A stretch of DNA of 64,000 bases from Halocaridina rubra (lineage: Eukaryota > Arthropoda > Malacostraca > Decapoda > Atyidae). The notes under the pieces were generated by a model, which was not told where the DNA came from, searched no databases, and saw nothing but the letters and a program-made list of their open reading frames with translations. Every line of letters starts with the position of its first letter. Position 1 is the first letter of the stretch. The DNA lies in assembly GCA_037179515.1 (NCBI GenBank), contig JAXCGZ010015150.1, positions 62,001 to 126,000 of the forward strand, written 5' to 3'. The translations under genes were made by a program, and so were the position numbers. This document shows positions 22,928-41,905 of the stretch, piece by piece.

Positions 22928-25900
22928 TTACAAATTAAGACGATCAGGGGGCTTGATATTTCTCTGAGACCTTCTCACTACTGGAGTCTGTATAGGTAAC
23001 TCATCACATGCACTATTACTTACATCTCTTGAAGGTACATTAATAACATCTTTTGAAAGTACACCATTTGTTTCTATAATATTAGAATTGGTTGTTAATT
23101 CACTAGGAACACTTGTTACAACAGGATTATCAGCTTCAATTTCACTTACAACAGGATTATCATAATCATTATTCAACATTTCATTATTAGACTGATTGAA
23201 ATCTCCAAAATATCTATGCATCAATTGATCAGAATGTCTTTTCCATATCATATTCCCTGAACAATGTACTTGCACTTTATAATTTCTTAAACCTAATACT
23301 TCTACAATTCTACCTTCCACCCATAGTGGACCTTTACCATAGTTACGTGCAAACACAGCATCATCAACTTTGTACATGTTTTCTTCATTTGAAAGACTAT
23401 CATTACATTCTTTACTTTCTTTCAGCTTTACATCTACAGTACCTCTGAAATTTCTATTAAACATAATCTCTGCAGGAGCTTTTCCTGTAGCAGAATGTAC
23501 AGTTCTTCTATAGTTATAAAGAAAACGACAAACTCTAGTAGTATAATCTCCCTCTTTAAATTTCCTTAAACCCTCCTTAAATGTCCTTACAGCTCTTTCT
23601 GCAAGACCATTAGAGGCTGGATGATAAGGGGCAGGACAAACATGTTTTATACCATTCTTTTGCAAAAACACCTTCATATCCTGTGATACAAAATTAGGAG
23701 CATTATCTGACACTATCATGTCTGGCAAGCCAAAATTAGAAAATACTTTCCTTAGGTGATTTATAGTGACACCAGATGTTGCAGAACTAGAGAACTGTAT
23801 ATCTAAGAACTTACTATAAGAATCAATGACAATTAGAAAATATTTACCATCAATAGGACCTGCATAGTCCATATGGACCCTAGACCATGGTTTTCCCGTA
23901 TTAGGCCATGACAAAGTATTAGCTGGTGGTTGTTTATAATTCTTAAAACAAATATTACAATTCTTTGTCATCTCTGCAAGGTCTTGGTCAATCTTTGGCC
24001 ACCAAACCCATTTCCTAGCCTCTGCTTTCATGGCATTTATTCCATTATGACCATTATGTAAATGAGTCAATATCTTACACCTCAACTCTACAGGTATTAC
24101 AATACGATTCCTGTATAACACTACATCATTATGAAGAGACAATTCATCTTTAACATTACCATATTCCATGAGTAACAAATTATTTTCTTTAGACCAACCA
24201 AATCTTAGACAATTAATTAACTGAGACATCACTTTATCTTTCTTATTATATTGTCTAATTACCTTATAAGAAATTTCATCAAAATCAAGCAATTCCACTA
24301 ATCTTACATACTCAGCAGGAATCCCAGACTGAATTTCATCTTCTACTGGAAGACGGCTAAGTGCATCGGCAATAACATTTTCCTTTCCAGGTTTATGCAC
24401 TAGATCAAAGTCATATTGAGAAAGTAACAAAGCCCATCTTTGTATCCTAGAATTGGCATTCTGAGGAATTGGCTTATCTTTACCAAACAATCCTAAAAGT
24501 GGTTTATGGTCCGTTCTGGCCATAAATTTTCTACCCAAAAGAAAATATCTAAATCTTTTGACAGCGAAAATCAAAGACAATCCTTCTGTATCCAACTGTG
24601 AATATTTCATCTCAGCACTACTCAATTTCTTACTTGCAAAATAAATAGGTCTTTCTACTCCATTGACCTTTTGCAATAACACACATCCTACACCAACAGG
24701 TGAAGCATCAACTTCTACAATCAAGGGATATGACCCATCAAAATTTACTAATACTTTAGAGTCTACAAAATCTTGTTTAAGACATTTAAATGCATTCTGT
24801 TCAATCTTTGTCCATTCAAACTTGGCACCTTTTTTCAGTAAATCATACAATGGAGCTGATTTAGTTGAAAAATTCTTAATAAATCTACAGTAAAATGTAA
24901 TCATCCCTAAAAATGAGTGGACCTCTGCTACTGAGGTAGGACAAGGAGCATCCAAAATTGCTTTAACCTTCTTTGGGGATGGTTTTATTCCTTCACTTGA
25001 TATACAGTAACCTAAATATTCAATACATTCCATATTTAAAACTGTTTTACTCTTATTTATCTGTACATTATGAGATTGCAACACATTTAAAACTTTCTTG
25101 AGTCTCTCATCATGCTCATCTTTAGTTTCACCACTGACAACTATATCATCCATATATGCAGCAACACCATCAATATTACATAAGATCTGTGAAATAAATC
25201 TTTGAAAAATACCAGGAGAAGAGGACAAGCCAAAGGGCAACCTCTTGTATTTATACATTCCTTTGTGTGTATTAATAACTAAAAACTCTTGACTTTGTTC
25301 TTCAACAGGTATTTGCAAATATGCATTCTTCAAATCAATCTTAGAAAAAATTTTGCCTTTGCCAACACTGCACAAAAGTTCATCAATCTTAGGCAAGGGG
25401 TATTTATCACATTGTATTTGCTTATTCAAATGCTTAAAATCTGCACATATGCGAATTTCTTTCTTATTCTCTTTTAACACAGGTACAATAGGCGCAGCCC
25501 ATTCACTATGAGATACAGATTCTATAATATTTTCACTTACAAGTTTATCAATGGCCTCTTCAACCATCTCTTTATGGTAAAATGGAACAGTACGTGCTTT
25601 TACAAACTTTGGAATAGCATCACTCTTTATATGAATTTTAGCTACAATGCTAGAAATAGGTTTGCTTACATTAACATTATAATCTTCAAACACTTGTTCA
25701 ACACTTACATTATGAACATTGTTAACCTTGGTACTTCCATCTAATCCTGCTAAATAAATACCAACTTGTTTCATTAGATTTTTACCACATAAATTTGTAT
25801 TCTTTGAACCAACAACATAAAAGACTTGTGATACATTATATCCATTATACACAACAGGAGCAACCACTTTTCCCAAAACCTTTATTTTAAAATCATCATA

Positions 25901-26962
25901 AGCCTGTAAGGGTTTCTTACATTGTTCAACTTTCAAATTCAACTTCTCAACCCAATCTTTATTCAAAGTTGAAACAGTAGCACCACTATCAACCTCAAAA
26001 GGAACTTGGATCTTATTAACAGAAAAATAAAATTGTTCAGCATGAACAGCATAGATTTTATCTCTGACAGTTAACACTTTATCATCCTCATCATCATTAT
26101 CACTTAATGATACATCTTGATCATTCACAATCTTTACAGTTTTCCTACTATTAAACTTAGGTTTACTCCTAAAATCTTTCTTGCTTGGTCTATTTGAACC
26201 TTTAGCTGTACTATAACCACTCTCTCTTTTGGCTTCTTTACAAACCTTCTGTAAATGACCCTTTTTATGACAATTATAACATGATAAATGCTTAAATCTA
26301 CAATAAAAGCTGTCATGAGAGGAACCACAATGTTGACAAGATAAATCTACATATTTTCTTCTTACAACCTGAACCTGTGACTGAACCTCATCTTTCTCAC
26401 TTACAAATGCTTTTTCCATGTTCAAAATTCTCTCCAAAATAGCCTGAGAGGTCATTGCTTGGAGATCTATGTTGAGAGCCACTATATTTGAAAAATAAAC
26501 TTCAGCATCTACAGCCATAAATAACTGATCTCTTACTCTACCATCAAATTGGTTGCCAAAATTACAATGCTTTGCTAGAGCCTTTAAATCAGCATACAAT
26601 TCTTTTACACTCTCATCCTTCCTTTTTTTTCTTTGCTGGAAGGCTAGCAAACTTCTGTGATAAGAAGGCGTAACAATAAAATGACCTTTCAATAACTGAA
26701 CCAAGTCTGCATAAGACTTTGTGTGGGGCAAATCAGGAGCACAAAGATTGCCTAAAACACTAAAAACATCAGTACCCAATGACACAAGCAGGAGATTTTT
26801 TTTCTCGTCAGCCTCAGTGACATTTAAATGACTAAAATGTGCCTCTAATAGGCTTAGCCATAATTCCAAGGAAATTTTCGATGGATTAAAACAATCAATT
26901 CTAATCTGATTCAACGACGACGACATTGCGGACCTATTCTGTAATATTACCAGTATCCACAA
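22928..26962 (-). CDS. Gag-Pol polyprotein of the gypsy element (1,344 aa, intact)
   Basis: Single frame, without the Gag/Pol frameshift found in many relatives. Gag-like region at residues ~13-200. Two zinc knuckles: CX2CX3HX4C (209-221) and CX2CX4HX4C (228-241). Aspartic protease DSGA at 325-328. Reverse transcriptase spans ~450-700 with LPFGLSSSPGIFQ (575-587) and YMDD (603-606; genomic 25,145-25,156). RNase H begins near VEVDAS (749-754), with TDHK at 817-820. Integrase has an HHCC region (H968/H972, C1002/C1005) and a DDE triad D1032, D1086, E1122 with the standard 35-residue D-E spacing. A chromodomain was not recognised. Met13 (MSSSLNQ) may be the real start. The architecture fits the K02A2.6-like gypsy proteins common in invertebrates. 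All catalytic residues are present. Confidence 0.96.
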   Translation of the reverse strand: MWILVILQNRSAMSSSLNQIRIDCFNPSKISLELWLSLLEAHFSHLNVTEADEKKNLLLVSLGTDVFSVLGNLCAPDLPHTKSYADLVQLLKGHFIVTPSYHRSLLAFQQRKKRKDESVKELYADLKALAKHCNFGNQFDGRVRDQLFMAVDAEVYFSNIVALNIDLQAMTSQAILERILNMEKAFVSEKDEVQSQVQVVRRKYVDLSCQHCGSSHDSFYCRFKHLSCYNCHKKGHLQKVCKEAKRESGYSTAKGSNRPSKKDFRSKPKFNSRKTVKIVNDQDVSLSDNDDEDDKVLTVRDKIYAVHAEQFYFSVNKIQVPFEVDSGATVSTLNKDWVEKLNLKVEQCKKPLQAYDDFKIKVLGKVVAPVVYNGYNVSQVFYVVGSKNTNLCGKNLMKQVGIYLAGLDGSTKVNNVHNVSVEQVFEDYNVNVSKPISSIVAKIHIKSDAIPKFVKARTVPFYHKEMVEEAIDKLVSENIIESVSHSEWAAPIVPVLKENKKEIRICADFKHLNKQIQCDKYPLPKIDELLCSVGKGKIFSKIDLKNAYLQIPVEEQSQEFLVINTHKGMYKYKRLPFGLSSSPGIFQRFISQILCNIDGVAAYMDDIVVSGETKDEHDERLKKVLNVLQSHNVQINKSKTVLNMECIEYLGYCISSEGIKPSPKKVKAILDAPCPTSVAEVHSFLGMITFYCRFIKNFSTKSAPLYDLLKKGAKFEWTKIEQNAFKCLKQDFVDSKVLVNFDGSYPLIVEVDASPVGVGCVLLQKVNGVERPIYFASKKLSSAEMKYSQLDTEGLSLIFAVKRFRYFLLGRKFMARTDHKPLLGLFGKDKPIPQNANSRIQRWALLLSQYDFDLVHKPGKENVIADALSRLPVEDEIQSGIPAEYVRLVELLDFDEISYKVIRQYNKKDKVMSQLINCLRFGWSKENNLLLMEYGNVKDELSLHNDVVLYRNRIVIPVELRCKILTHLHNGHNGINAMKAEARKWVWWPKIDQDLAEMTKNCNICFKNYKQPPANTLSWPNTGKPWSRVHMDYAGPIDGKYFLIVIDSYSKFLDIQFSSSATSGVTINHLRKVFSNFGLPDMIVSDNAPNFVSQDMKVFLQKNGIKHVCPAPYHPASNGLAERAVRTFKEGLRKFKEGDYTTRVCRFLYNYRRTVHSATGKAPAEIMFNRNFRGTVDVKLKESKECNDSLSNEENMYKVDDAVFARNYGKGPLWVEGRIVEVLGLRNYKVQVHCSGNMIWKRHSDQLMHRYFGDFNQSNNEMLNNDYDNPVVSEIEADNPVVTSVPSELTTNSNIIETNGVLSKDVINVPSRDVSNSACDELPIQTPVVRRSQRNIKPPDRLNL

Positions 26963-27275
26963 ACACTTAGGCTAATGTAGCACCCAAACAACCGACAATT
27001 CGATATGCTAGGGTAGCAAAAACGTATGCTAGGCTTGAAGAAACATGCGCCCAAAACTGCAGCAACATCATACAGGACACCTAGGCTTAAATCCAACACT
27101 AGCCTAGTCGAGGTGAATCACGCAGCATCAATCCAGGATCCAATTAGGCATAACCATGGTAGCCTAATCCTGGCGTCGGCAAACAAAACATTTGGCACCT
27201 ACCAGAAATCTTGCAAGGCGAATCTATTTAAGCCAGTAATATAACCAAACTCAAGAGGTTTCCCATATCCATGAA

Positions 27276-27294
27276 GGGTTTACTCGTCGCCAAA
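27276..27294 (-). promoter_or_regulatory. Primer-binding site of the gypsy element
   Basis: On the coding strand the 5' LTR ends and is followed by 'TTTGGCGACGAGTAAACCC'. TGG just inside the LTR complements the CCA end of a tRNA. The tRNA species is not assigned. Confidence 0.7.
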
Positions 27295-27484
27295 TGTAAA
27301 GGTTTGTATTAATAATGAGCGTATATCATGGCTTCCAGTTTATTGTTGCAAGATGTGTGCCGGTCGGCTCAATCAATATAAACATTAGAAACCAAATAGG
27401 TAGAAATACAATGAAAACAAAAGAGGTGCGATAAAGGGAATAACCTTATTATCAATAAAGGATTAGATCACTTATATCATAACA
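27295..27484 (-). repeat. 5' LTR of the gypsy element
   Basis: 190 bp, matching the other LTR at every base compared. It would carry the promoter for the minus-strand transcript. No TATA box is assigned with confidence. Confidence 0.95.
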
Positions 27485-29150
27485 CCCTCCCTTATCCTTT
27501 CTTCACGCAAACTTCATAAGGTTCTTCACACACTAAAAACGAACAAGGCATCTGGCCCCGATGGTATCCCTGCAAGGTTCCTTAAGGAGTTTGCAGATGA
27601 ACTGTCTCCTGTGCTTTGCCATCTGTGTTGCCTCATTCTGTCAACCAGTATCTATCCTTCATCTTGGAAGCATGCTCTGCTTCAACCTGTTCCTAAGAAG
27701 GGTGACCGCTCTATTCCTTAAAACTACCAACCTATTCCCGTAACCTCCTCTATTGCTAAAGTCTTTGAAACTTTGCTCAAAGCTCACTTCTTAAAATTCC
27801 TTGAATCTAATTCACTTATCCTGATCACCAGTACGGCTTCTGCAAGGCAAGATCCACTGGTGACCTCCTGTCATATCTTACTCATGTATGGTCATCTTCT
27901 CTGAGGAACTATGGGGAATCCTTTGTCGTTGCTCTTGATATCTCTAATGCTTTTGACAGAGTCTGGCACAAGGCTCTGTTGGCCAAACTCCTTGCCTATG
28001 GCTCTACCCCTTCCTTCTGTTCTCTGATTTCTAGTTTTCTTTCTACCCGATTTATATCTGTAGTTGTTGATGGAGCAACATCTATCCCTTTCACTGTTAC
28101 CAGTGGTGTTCCACAGGGCTCTGTTCTTTCTCTTACTCTGTACCTTCTCTTCATCAATGATCTTCTACAATCCCCATCTTCCCCTTTTCTTCATGCCTTT
28201 ACTGATGATTCTACCCTTCACTTTTCCTCTGCCTTTTCTTCACAACCTTCATCTGCTACTCATAATCGGTCTCGTATCACTCTGTCCTCTACTCTCAACT
28301 CCGATTTGCAGAGGGTATCTGAGTTGGGCACTCAAAATTTAGTTAAATTCAATGCCTCCAAGACACAGTTTCTGGCTTTATCTTCTTCTCCTCCTGATAA
28401 CCTTATTGTATTAGAAACTAATGAAATTTACCCTCTTAATTCTATCAACATATTAGGAATCCATACAGCATCTAACTTGTCTTGGAGGAATCACATAATC
28501 CAAATTTATAAATCTTCATCCAGAAAATTGGGGGTTTTGTTTCGTTTTCATCATTATTTTTCCTCTTTATAGTTACTTAAACTTTATAAAGGTCTTTTCT
28601 CTACTTGCTTAGAATACTGCTCACATATCTGGGGTGCTTTTTCTTATACTTATCTCCCTGATAGGGTTGAATCTAAAGCAGTTAGACTCATTATTAATCC
28701 TTCTCTTACTTTTAATCTGGAGTCTCTCTCTCTTTGTCGTAAGGTATCTTCCCTTTCTCTTTTCTGTTGTGTAACACTCACCAAGTGGCCTCATATCACA
28801 GGTACTGTGTGGAGATTTGTAGCTTGCAGATTGGTCAGTGCAGCAACTGCTTCTTCCCATCTACCTCCAGACTCTGGAACTCTCTTTCTCCTTCTGTCTT
28901 TCCTAATTATTATGACCTGTCATCCTTCAAAAAGCAGATCTATCGTCATCTCAGGGCCTAATCCTCCATATCTCTGGGTCCTCTGTACTTGACTGTTTTT
29001 TCTGTCTGTCGTTTTCCTTAGTGTGACATAACCTCATCTCTGCCTTGTCCTTAACCTTTTTCTTTCCTTCATTTTTGTGCTTTCTCGTGCCCGGGCCTTT
29101 ATTGATGAGGGCAGTTTTTGCCTGTTCCGCTGTCACACTCATAAAAAAAA

Positions 29151-30934
29151 TATGCAGCGTTTGCAAAAATGATTAACTTATTGTGGAGGATTTGCTCTGT
29201 GTTATTTCCCTTCGATCTTATAACCCCATACCTTTGGAATTCCTGACACGGCTTTGGCAGAGGCCTCCAAACGATCTCAAAATTAAATCCTCTACCAATG
29301 AAATATAATTAATATTATATGCATAGACATGCAAATATTTTATAAGGGGGTATGTGAACTGCTGATATGTGAATTATTAAATAAATTCTCCTCACCATAA
29401 ATTAAAACTTCCTCCTACACAATAAATTTTCCAACATGCATTTTACCTACGAGTGTTCTGTTAAATGAACTCATTCCGTCCCTCACACCTAGTTATAAAC
29501 ATTGTTAGAAATAAGTTAAATCTGTACTCCTCTATCCGGAAACTCAAATGTTGTCAGCAATCACGGGACTCTGAATCTAATTTGCATATCTGCTGATCCA
29601 CGGAGATCTACCACGTTCTACTTCTCATGAGGACAACTAATTACTCATTATCAAACTTATAAGCACCGTCAGTAATAAATGAGAACATGAGTATCTCATA
29701 GCATTTTATGAGTATTACTGATTACGCATTATTAAACGTGTAGGCACCGTCAATGATCACGGTAGCAAACGTATTTCATAAATCATAATTATGACTGCAT
29801 TTGCGTGTTAAAATCACGTCCACAAACATAAGTGTCTCATAGCATCTCATGAGATCAACTACCCGTTTTTTTGAATCTCACCCAACACCCTTTGTTTGTA
29901 GGGGTCCCTGGCACTAGGGCTAAGGTTTCCTCTATATTGGCGGGAAAAGAGGAGAGGAATCATAAAGTTTTTTTTTTTATATTTGTACAGGCAAGGGGAA
30001 ATCCGCGGGGTGACATATTTGTGGTTAAACTTTGGTGTATCAGATTTCCCTCTTGCTGCTATGACTAGTCCAAAGAATGAACTACACATTATACATGCGA
30101 ATATACGTGTAAATTTGTTATCATTGAATAGGTATACATGCAATGTCCGTAAATATACATGCATGCACTTACGCTATAATAAACAAAATTATAATGCAAA
30201 ACAACACTTACATTATCTACGTAGATATAAACTGTCCTGATATATATTCAAGACACTAATCTAAAATCGCTTAACTTGCTTTGTTTATATATTTATTGAA
30301 TTATTTACTTTTGTCAGTAGTCGACACTGCATTGTCAACATCCCCCTATGAGTCCTTCATGACCCGCTCCACCTATCCATGGGTGGAGATCTGCATAAAG
30401 CAATGTTAAATACTGTAATAATGTATTATGTTCTTTATTCAATTAAGTTTATTTTTTTTATATTGTATGCACATTTTACTGCCATTTTTACACTAATATG
30501 ATTTACATGCATCAGAGATGCATAAGTACTGAAAATTATTTTATTTGTAGTAATAGTTATATAAGTTTATTTTTCATTCCCATATGGTGCTGACAGCAGG
30601 GTCTTCATATATAAATGTTCAAAATTTTTAGAAATTTAAGTAAACAAAAAATATGCTGATTCAAATTAGCCTAACGAAAAAATAAATGGTTAGACCATTG
30701 TAGGCATTAAAGAATATCTGCTTAATTATAATTTGCTTTGCAATTTATCTGATTGCTAATAGTAAGAATTTGATTAATAATAATAGTGATATGATTTAAT
30801 AATGAATTTGAGTATGTTGTAATAACACTAAATCTTAAAAAACACTTGATTTAAGGTAGCCACCATTGAGTTAAACTATAAATATAAAGGTTCTTCTTAA
30901 TCTAACAGCCAAAATAAAAGTTAGCAGGTCTTGA
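29151..30934. other. AT-rich DNA without a recognised gene
   Basis: A weak ~83-bp repeat at ~29,640-29,760 carries 'attactcattatcaaac' and 'attacgcattattaaac', each followed by 'gcaccgtca'. Otherwise no coding frame, TIR or SINE was recognised. It has no counterpart in the right unit. Confidence 0.5.
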
Positions 30935-31860
30935 CAGGGGAAAAAGCTAGGTTAACTTGGTGCCAGTCACAAGCCTTGGTTATCATGAGAAAGCCTGTGT
31001 CAAGAAGGGCTAATGGACATTAAATTTTTATTCAAAAGTTAACACTAATATGCAATATGCTACTCAGAAGAAACAAGCTTATTTAGGGTCACTGCGGGGG
31101 AAAGCAGGTCAAACTAGCGTCAGTCACAAGAACTGGAGACATGGAGAAGGTTAGTGTCAGGTGGGGTTACTGGCCGTAAATTATTCAGTCATTAGTTAAC
31201 AATAATAAGCAATTTGCTGTTGAAAGACACACTGATTTAGTGTTGCTGGGGGAGAAAGGCGGATCAAATCAGTGCCAGTCACAAGCTATGGAAAAATGGA
31301 GAAGGTTTCTGTTTGGATGTGCTACTGGTTGTTAAAGTCTCAGTCACAACTTCAGGATACACTAGTCCCAAATTTGCTATTGATAAAAAAGAAACTGCTT
31401 TAATGCCACTTGGAGAGAAAAGCATATCAACTCACCGCCAGTCCAATGCCCAAAGAAATGGAAAAGGTTTATGTAAGGAGGGGTGTCCAGCCATAAAAAT
31501 CCGTGACAAAAAATATCACTAAGCTTTAAATCGCTTTTGAGAAAAAAACTGATTTAGTGCTTCTGGGGGAGGAAGCCAGGTCAACTCAGTGTTGATACCA
31601 TGCCCGGATAAATGAAGAAGGCAGGTGTAAGGCAGAACATCTGTCCATAAAGGTATATTCTCATATTAAATACTAATCTGCACTAGAAATATTAGGACAG
31701 GTTGTTGAAGAGGCAACTTGAATTAATTGATTAGGAGAGAGGGCAGGTGAACTCAATGCCGGTCCCAAGTCCAGGAAAGTAGAGAAGCAGGTGTCGGAAG
31801 AACTGTAAGCCGTAAAAGTTTGTCCAAGTGTCTGGTAAAAGAACAATGACTCTAAATAAA
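30935..31860. repeat. SINE-related tandem array, second part (left unit)
   Basis: Five or six diverged units of 150-200 bp with 'ctgatttagtg', 'gagaaa(g)gcaggtcaa', 'cagtgccagtcacaag' and 'ctggccgtaaa'. It continues the array broken at 20,711 and corresponds to 51,745-52,570. Confidence 0.75.
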
Positions 31861-31873
31861 AAGTAGGAATGGT

Positions 31874-33850
<1,977 letters not shown>

Positions 33851-33854
33851 TTTG

Positions 33855-35689
<1,835 letters not shown>

Positions 35690-35776
<87 letters not shown>
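35690..35776. repeat. (TA)n microsatellite between two Tigger termini
   Basis: A pure TA run joining the end of one Tigger derivative ('ggggttact') to the start of the next ('cagcaatccctcgc'). Confidence 0.95.
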
Positions 35777-35779
<3 letters not shown>

Positions 35780-35870
35780 CAATCCCTCGCTATTTCACGG
35801 TTCACCTATCGCGGATTCAGTGCATCGCGGATTTTTTTTTGAAAAAAAAAAAAATAAATAAATAAAAAAT

Positions 35871-37061
<1,191 letters not shown>

Positions 37062-37160
37062 TTAAAAAAAGAAAAAAGAATTTTTTTTTTTTAGGTGTCC
37101 CTACTTCGTGGAATGTCACCTATCCCGGAACCAAACCCTCGCGATAAACGAGGGATTACT

Positions 37161-39355
<2,195 letters not shown>

Positions 39356-39435
<80 letters not shown>
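39356..39435. repeat. (TA)n microsatellite, ~80 bp
   Basis: A pure TA run between element B and a SINE. Confidence 0.95.
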
Positions 39436-40239
<804 letters not shown>

Positions 40240-40824
40240 GAACAGCCATAAGTTTTCATCAACAAAATAAATTTATCTAGAGACGGGGTTCTATAGAAGA
40301 AAACTGCCAATGGAAGAAAGGGAATGATAGTTTTAAGTTCTCATAAACAAGACCTATTTATTATGAGACCAAGTTCTTTACAAAAGACTGCTTCTATAGC
40401 CTGTGTTGAAGTTTTGTGTTTAAGAAGAAGCCCTAAATTTTAAGTATTCAGAATTGAATGGACATCTGTTTATGGGTAGCCTTAAGTTTTCAAGAGCATA
40501 ACTAACTTGCCACGAGACCAGCATCACTTGCAAGGAAAGAGAATGTGTTTTTGTGTACTAGCCCAAACTCTAAACCTCAAATATTCTGGATTGAAAAAAC
40601 GAACTTGAGAATAGCAGTAACTTCTCACAAACAAGAGCAATTAATCAAAACACCAAGATCTTAAAAAGAGACACAACTGTCTTGCCAACTGGAAAAAGAA
40701 CATTGTTCTCACATACGACCAAGCTCTACATTTCTGCTATCCTGGATTGAAAGAAAATGCACTTATAAATAAATGTCAGTTTTCTTGAATGAGGCCAACT
40801 TATCACAGAATTGAAGTCACTCAC

Positions 40825-41905
40825 AGGAAAAGAGACCATATTTGAGTGCGTGAGATTACCTTTTTATCTCGAGCTCACAGGATTTAAAGGAAAAGATCTG
40901 CTCTTAAGTTGTTATTGAACGAGAATGAGTACTTTTGAAAACGTTGAGACTGCTAAAAAAGAAAGTAGGTTCCAGTGTAAGAGACTAACCTCTCAAAGCA
41001 ATAAGATTTCAAGCTCTCATGAGTAAGACTATCGTTATACAAGACCGAAAAAACAAGATTTGAGAAAAAGGGAGAGTAATCTTGTGGAAAGACAATTCTC
41101 TTCAAACTATAAGTTCTCAATATTGAAAACAAAGATCATATGAACAACTACATGTTCAATAGAGTTCTCAATGAACAGAAGAAATTTATTTCTGGAAACA
41201 AATAAGTTCTCAAGAACGAGACCCGTGTTCATGAACAAGATCAAGCTCACAAAAAACGAAACAAATTCTCACGAACAAGACCCGAGACAACTTCCAGTAA
41301 AGTTTAACTTTTCGTTTTGGAAAATTATTTTGTGTAATGTCAATATCCCCAAAATAAATGAATAACAAGTCGTAAAAAGAGTATTTTATCTTTTCAAGAA
41401 CCTTTTAAAATTAGAATAGCAAAAAAAATAAAACTGCCACATCTAACCCCTGACGCTCATGGGAACAACAACCTGGGAGACGCTTCAGGCATCTGGGAAA
41501 TTACTTCATCTCTCAACACAACACACACAATAACACAATTTTTTCTATGCAGAGAAATGACCCTGCAGCAGCCAACTCTTGAAGACTCCTAGCCGGAGAC
41601 AATGAGAACATCCCAGGAAACACATTATGGAAGACTGCACAGTACATATGTCACAAATACGACATACACTGCCTGAGAGCTCTGGGGGAAAGCCCCGGAT
41701 CATTGTTGCATTCTTTAGAAACTCGGGGCTGTTCAGCCAGGTAGCTCAGGTAACTAATGCGACACATAAGACAGTTTATGTTGCAAAGTAAATGAAAAAT
41801 TTCTCTAAAAGAAAGATTCACCCATAATAAGCACAATTTCTGCATATTCAGCGTATCATATGGCATAGATGATGCGACGTCAAGGGCATAAGGGTAAGGC
41901 CCAAG
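40825..41905. repeat. Single diverged copy of the ~1.09-kb unit
   Basis: Homologous to each of the three copies at 1,998-5,257. It includes the ~330-bp repeat at 41,440-41,770. The three left copies resemble one another more than any of them resembles this copy, so the triplication followed the segmental duplication. Confidence 0.85.

Larger units (their letters stand above)
22632..27484 (-). mobile_element. Complete Ty3/gypsy LTR retrotransposon (4,853 bp)
   Basis: Two 190-bp LTRs (22,632-22,821 and 27,295-27,484) look identical base for base and have TG...CA ends. A 5-bp target-site duplication, CCCTC, lies at 22,627-22,631 and 27,485-27,489. One uninterrupted Gag-Pol frame lies between them on the minus strand. 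A primer-binding site and a polypurine tract sit next to the LTRs. All hallmarks of a very recent, potentially mobile copy are present. It inserted into the reverse-transcriptase region of the jockey-like LINE. Confidence 0.96.
21060..29150 (+). mobile_element. Jockey-like non-LTR retrotransposon, split by a gypsy insertion
   Basis: The element resumes exactly across the gypsy insertion (22,631 to 27,485). The endonuclease domain comes first: NIRGLNSNLLSVEQHLGTF at ~21,355 and GDFNTHHSEW at ~21,760, with TLDLFLTS and KSDHSMISIS following. The reverse transcriptase lies beyond the insertion: KASGPDGIPARFL (~27,550), ALDISNAFDRVWHKAL (~27,930), SGVPQGSVLSLTLY (~28,105) and the catalytic box at ~28,198 as FTDD instead of the usual FADD. 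The 3' end is near 'tgtcacactcataaaaaaaa' (~29,148). Several stops and frameshifts (about 21,690, 22,373, 27,719, 27,820) show it was dead or is decaying. The 5' limit is uncertain. Confidence 0.82.
20712..30934. other. ~10.2-kb block inserted in the left unit only
   Basis: Flanking array sequence 'ttagtgccac...gggg' and 'gggaaaaagctaggttaac' is continuous in the right unit at about 51,740-51,750. The block holds a jockey-like LINE split by a gypsy element. Its outer parts, 20,805-20,990 and 30,716-30,865, resemble each other as direct repeats ('tctgattg', 'aagaattt', 'acactaaat', 'ttgatttaag'), but it is not clear what they belong to. Confidence 0.7.
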
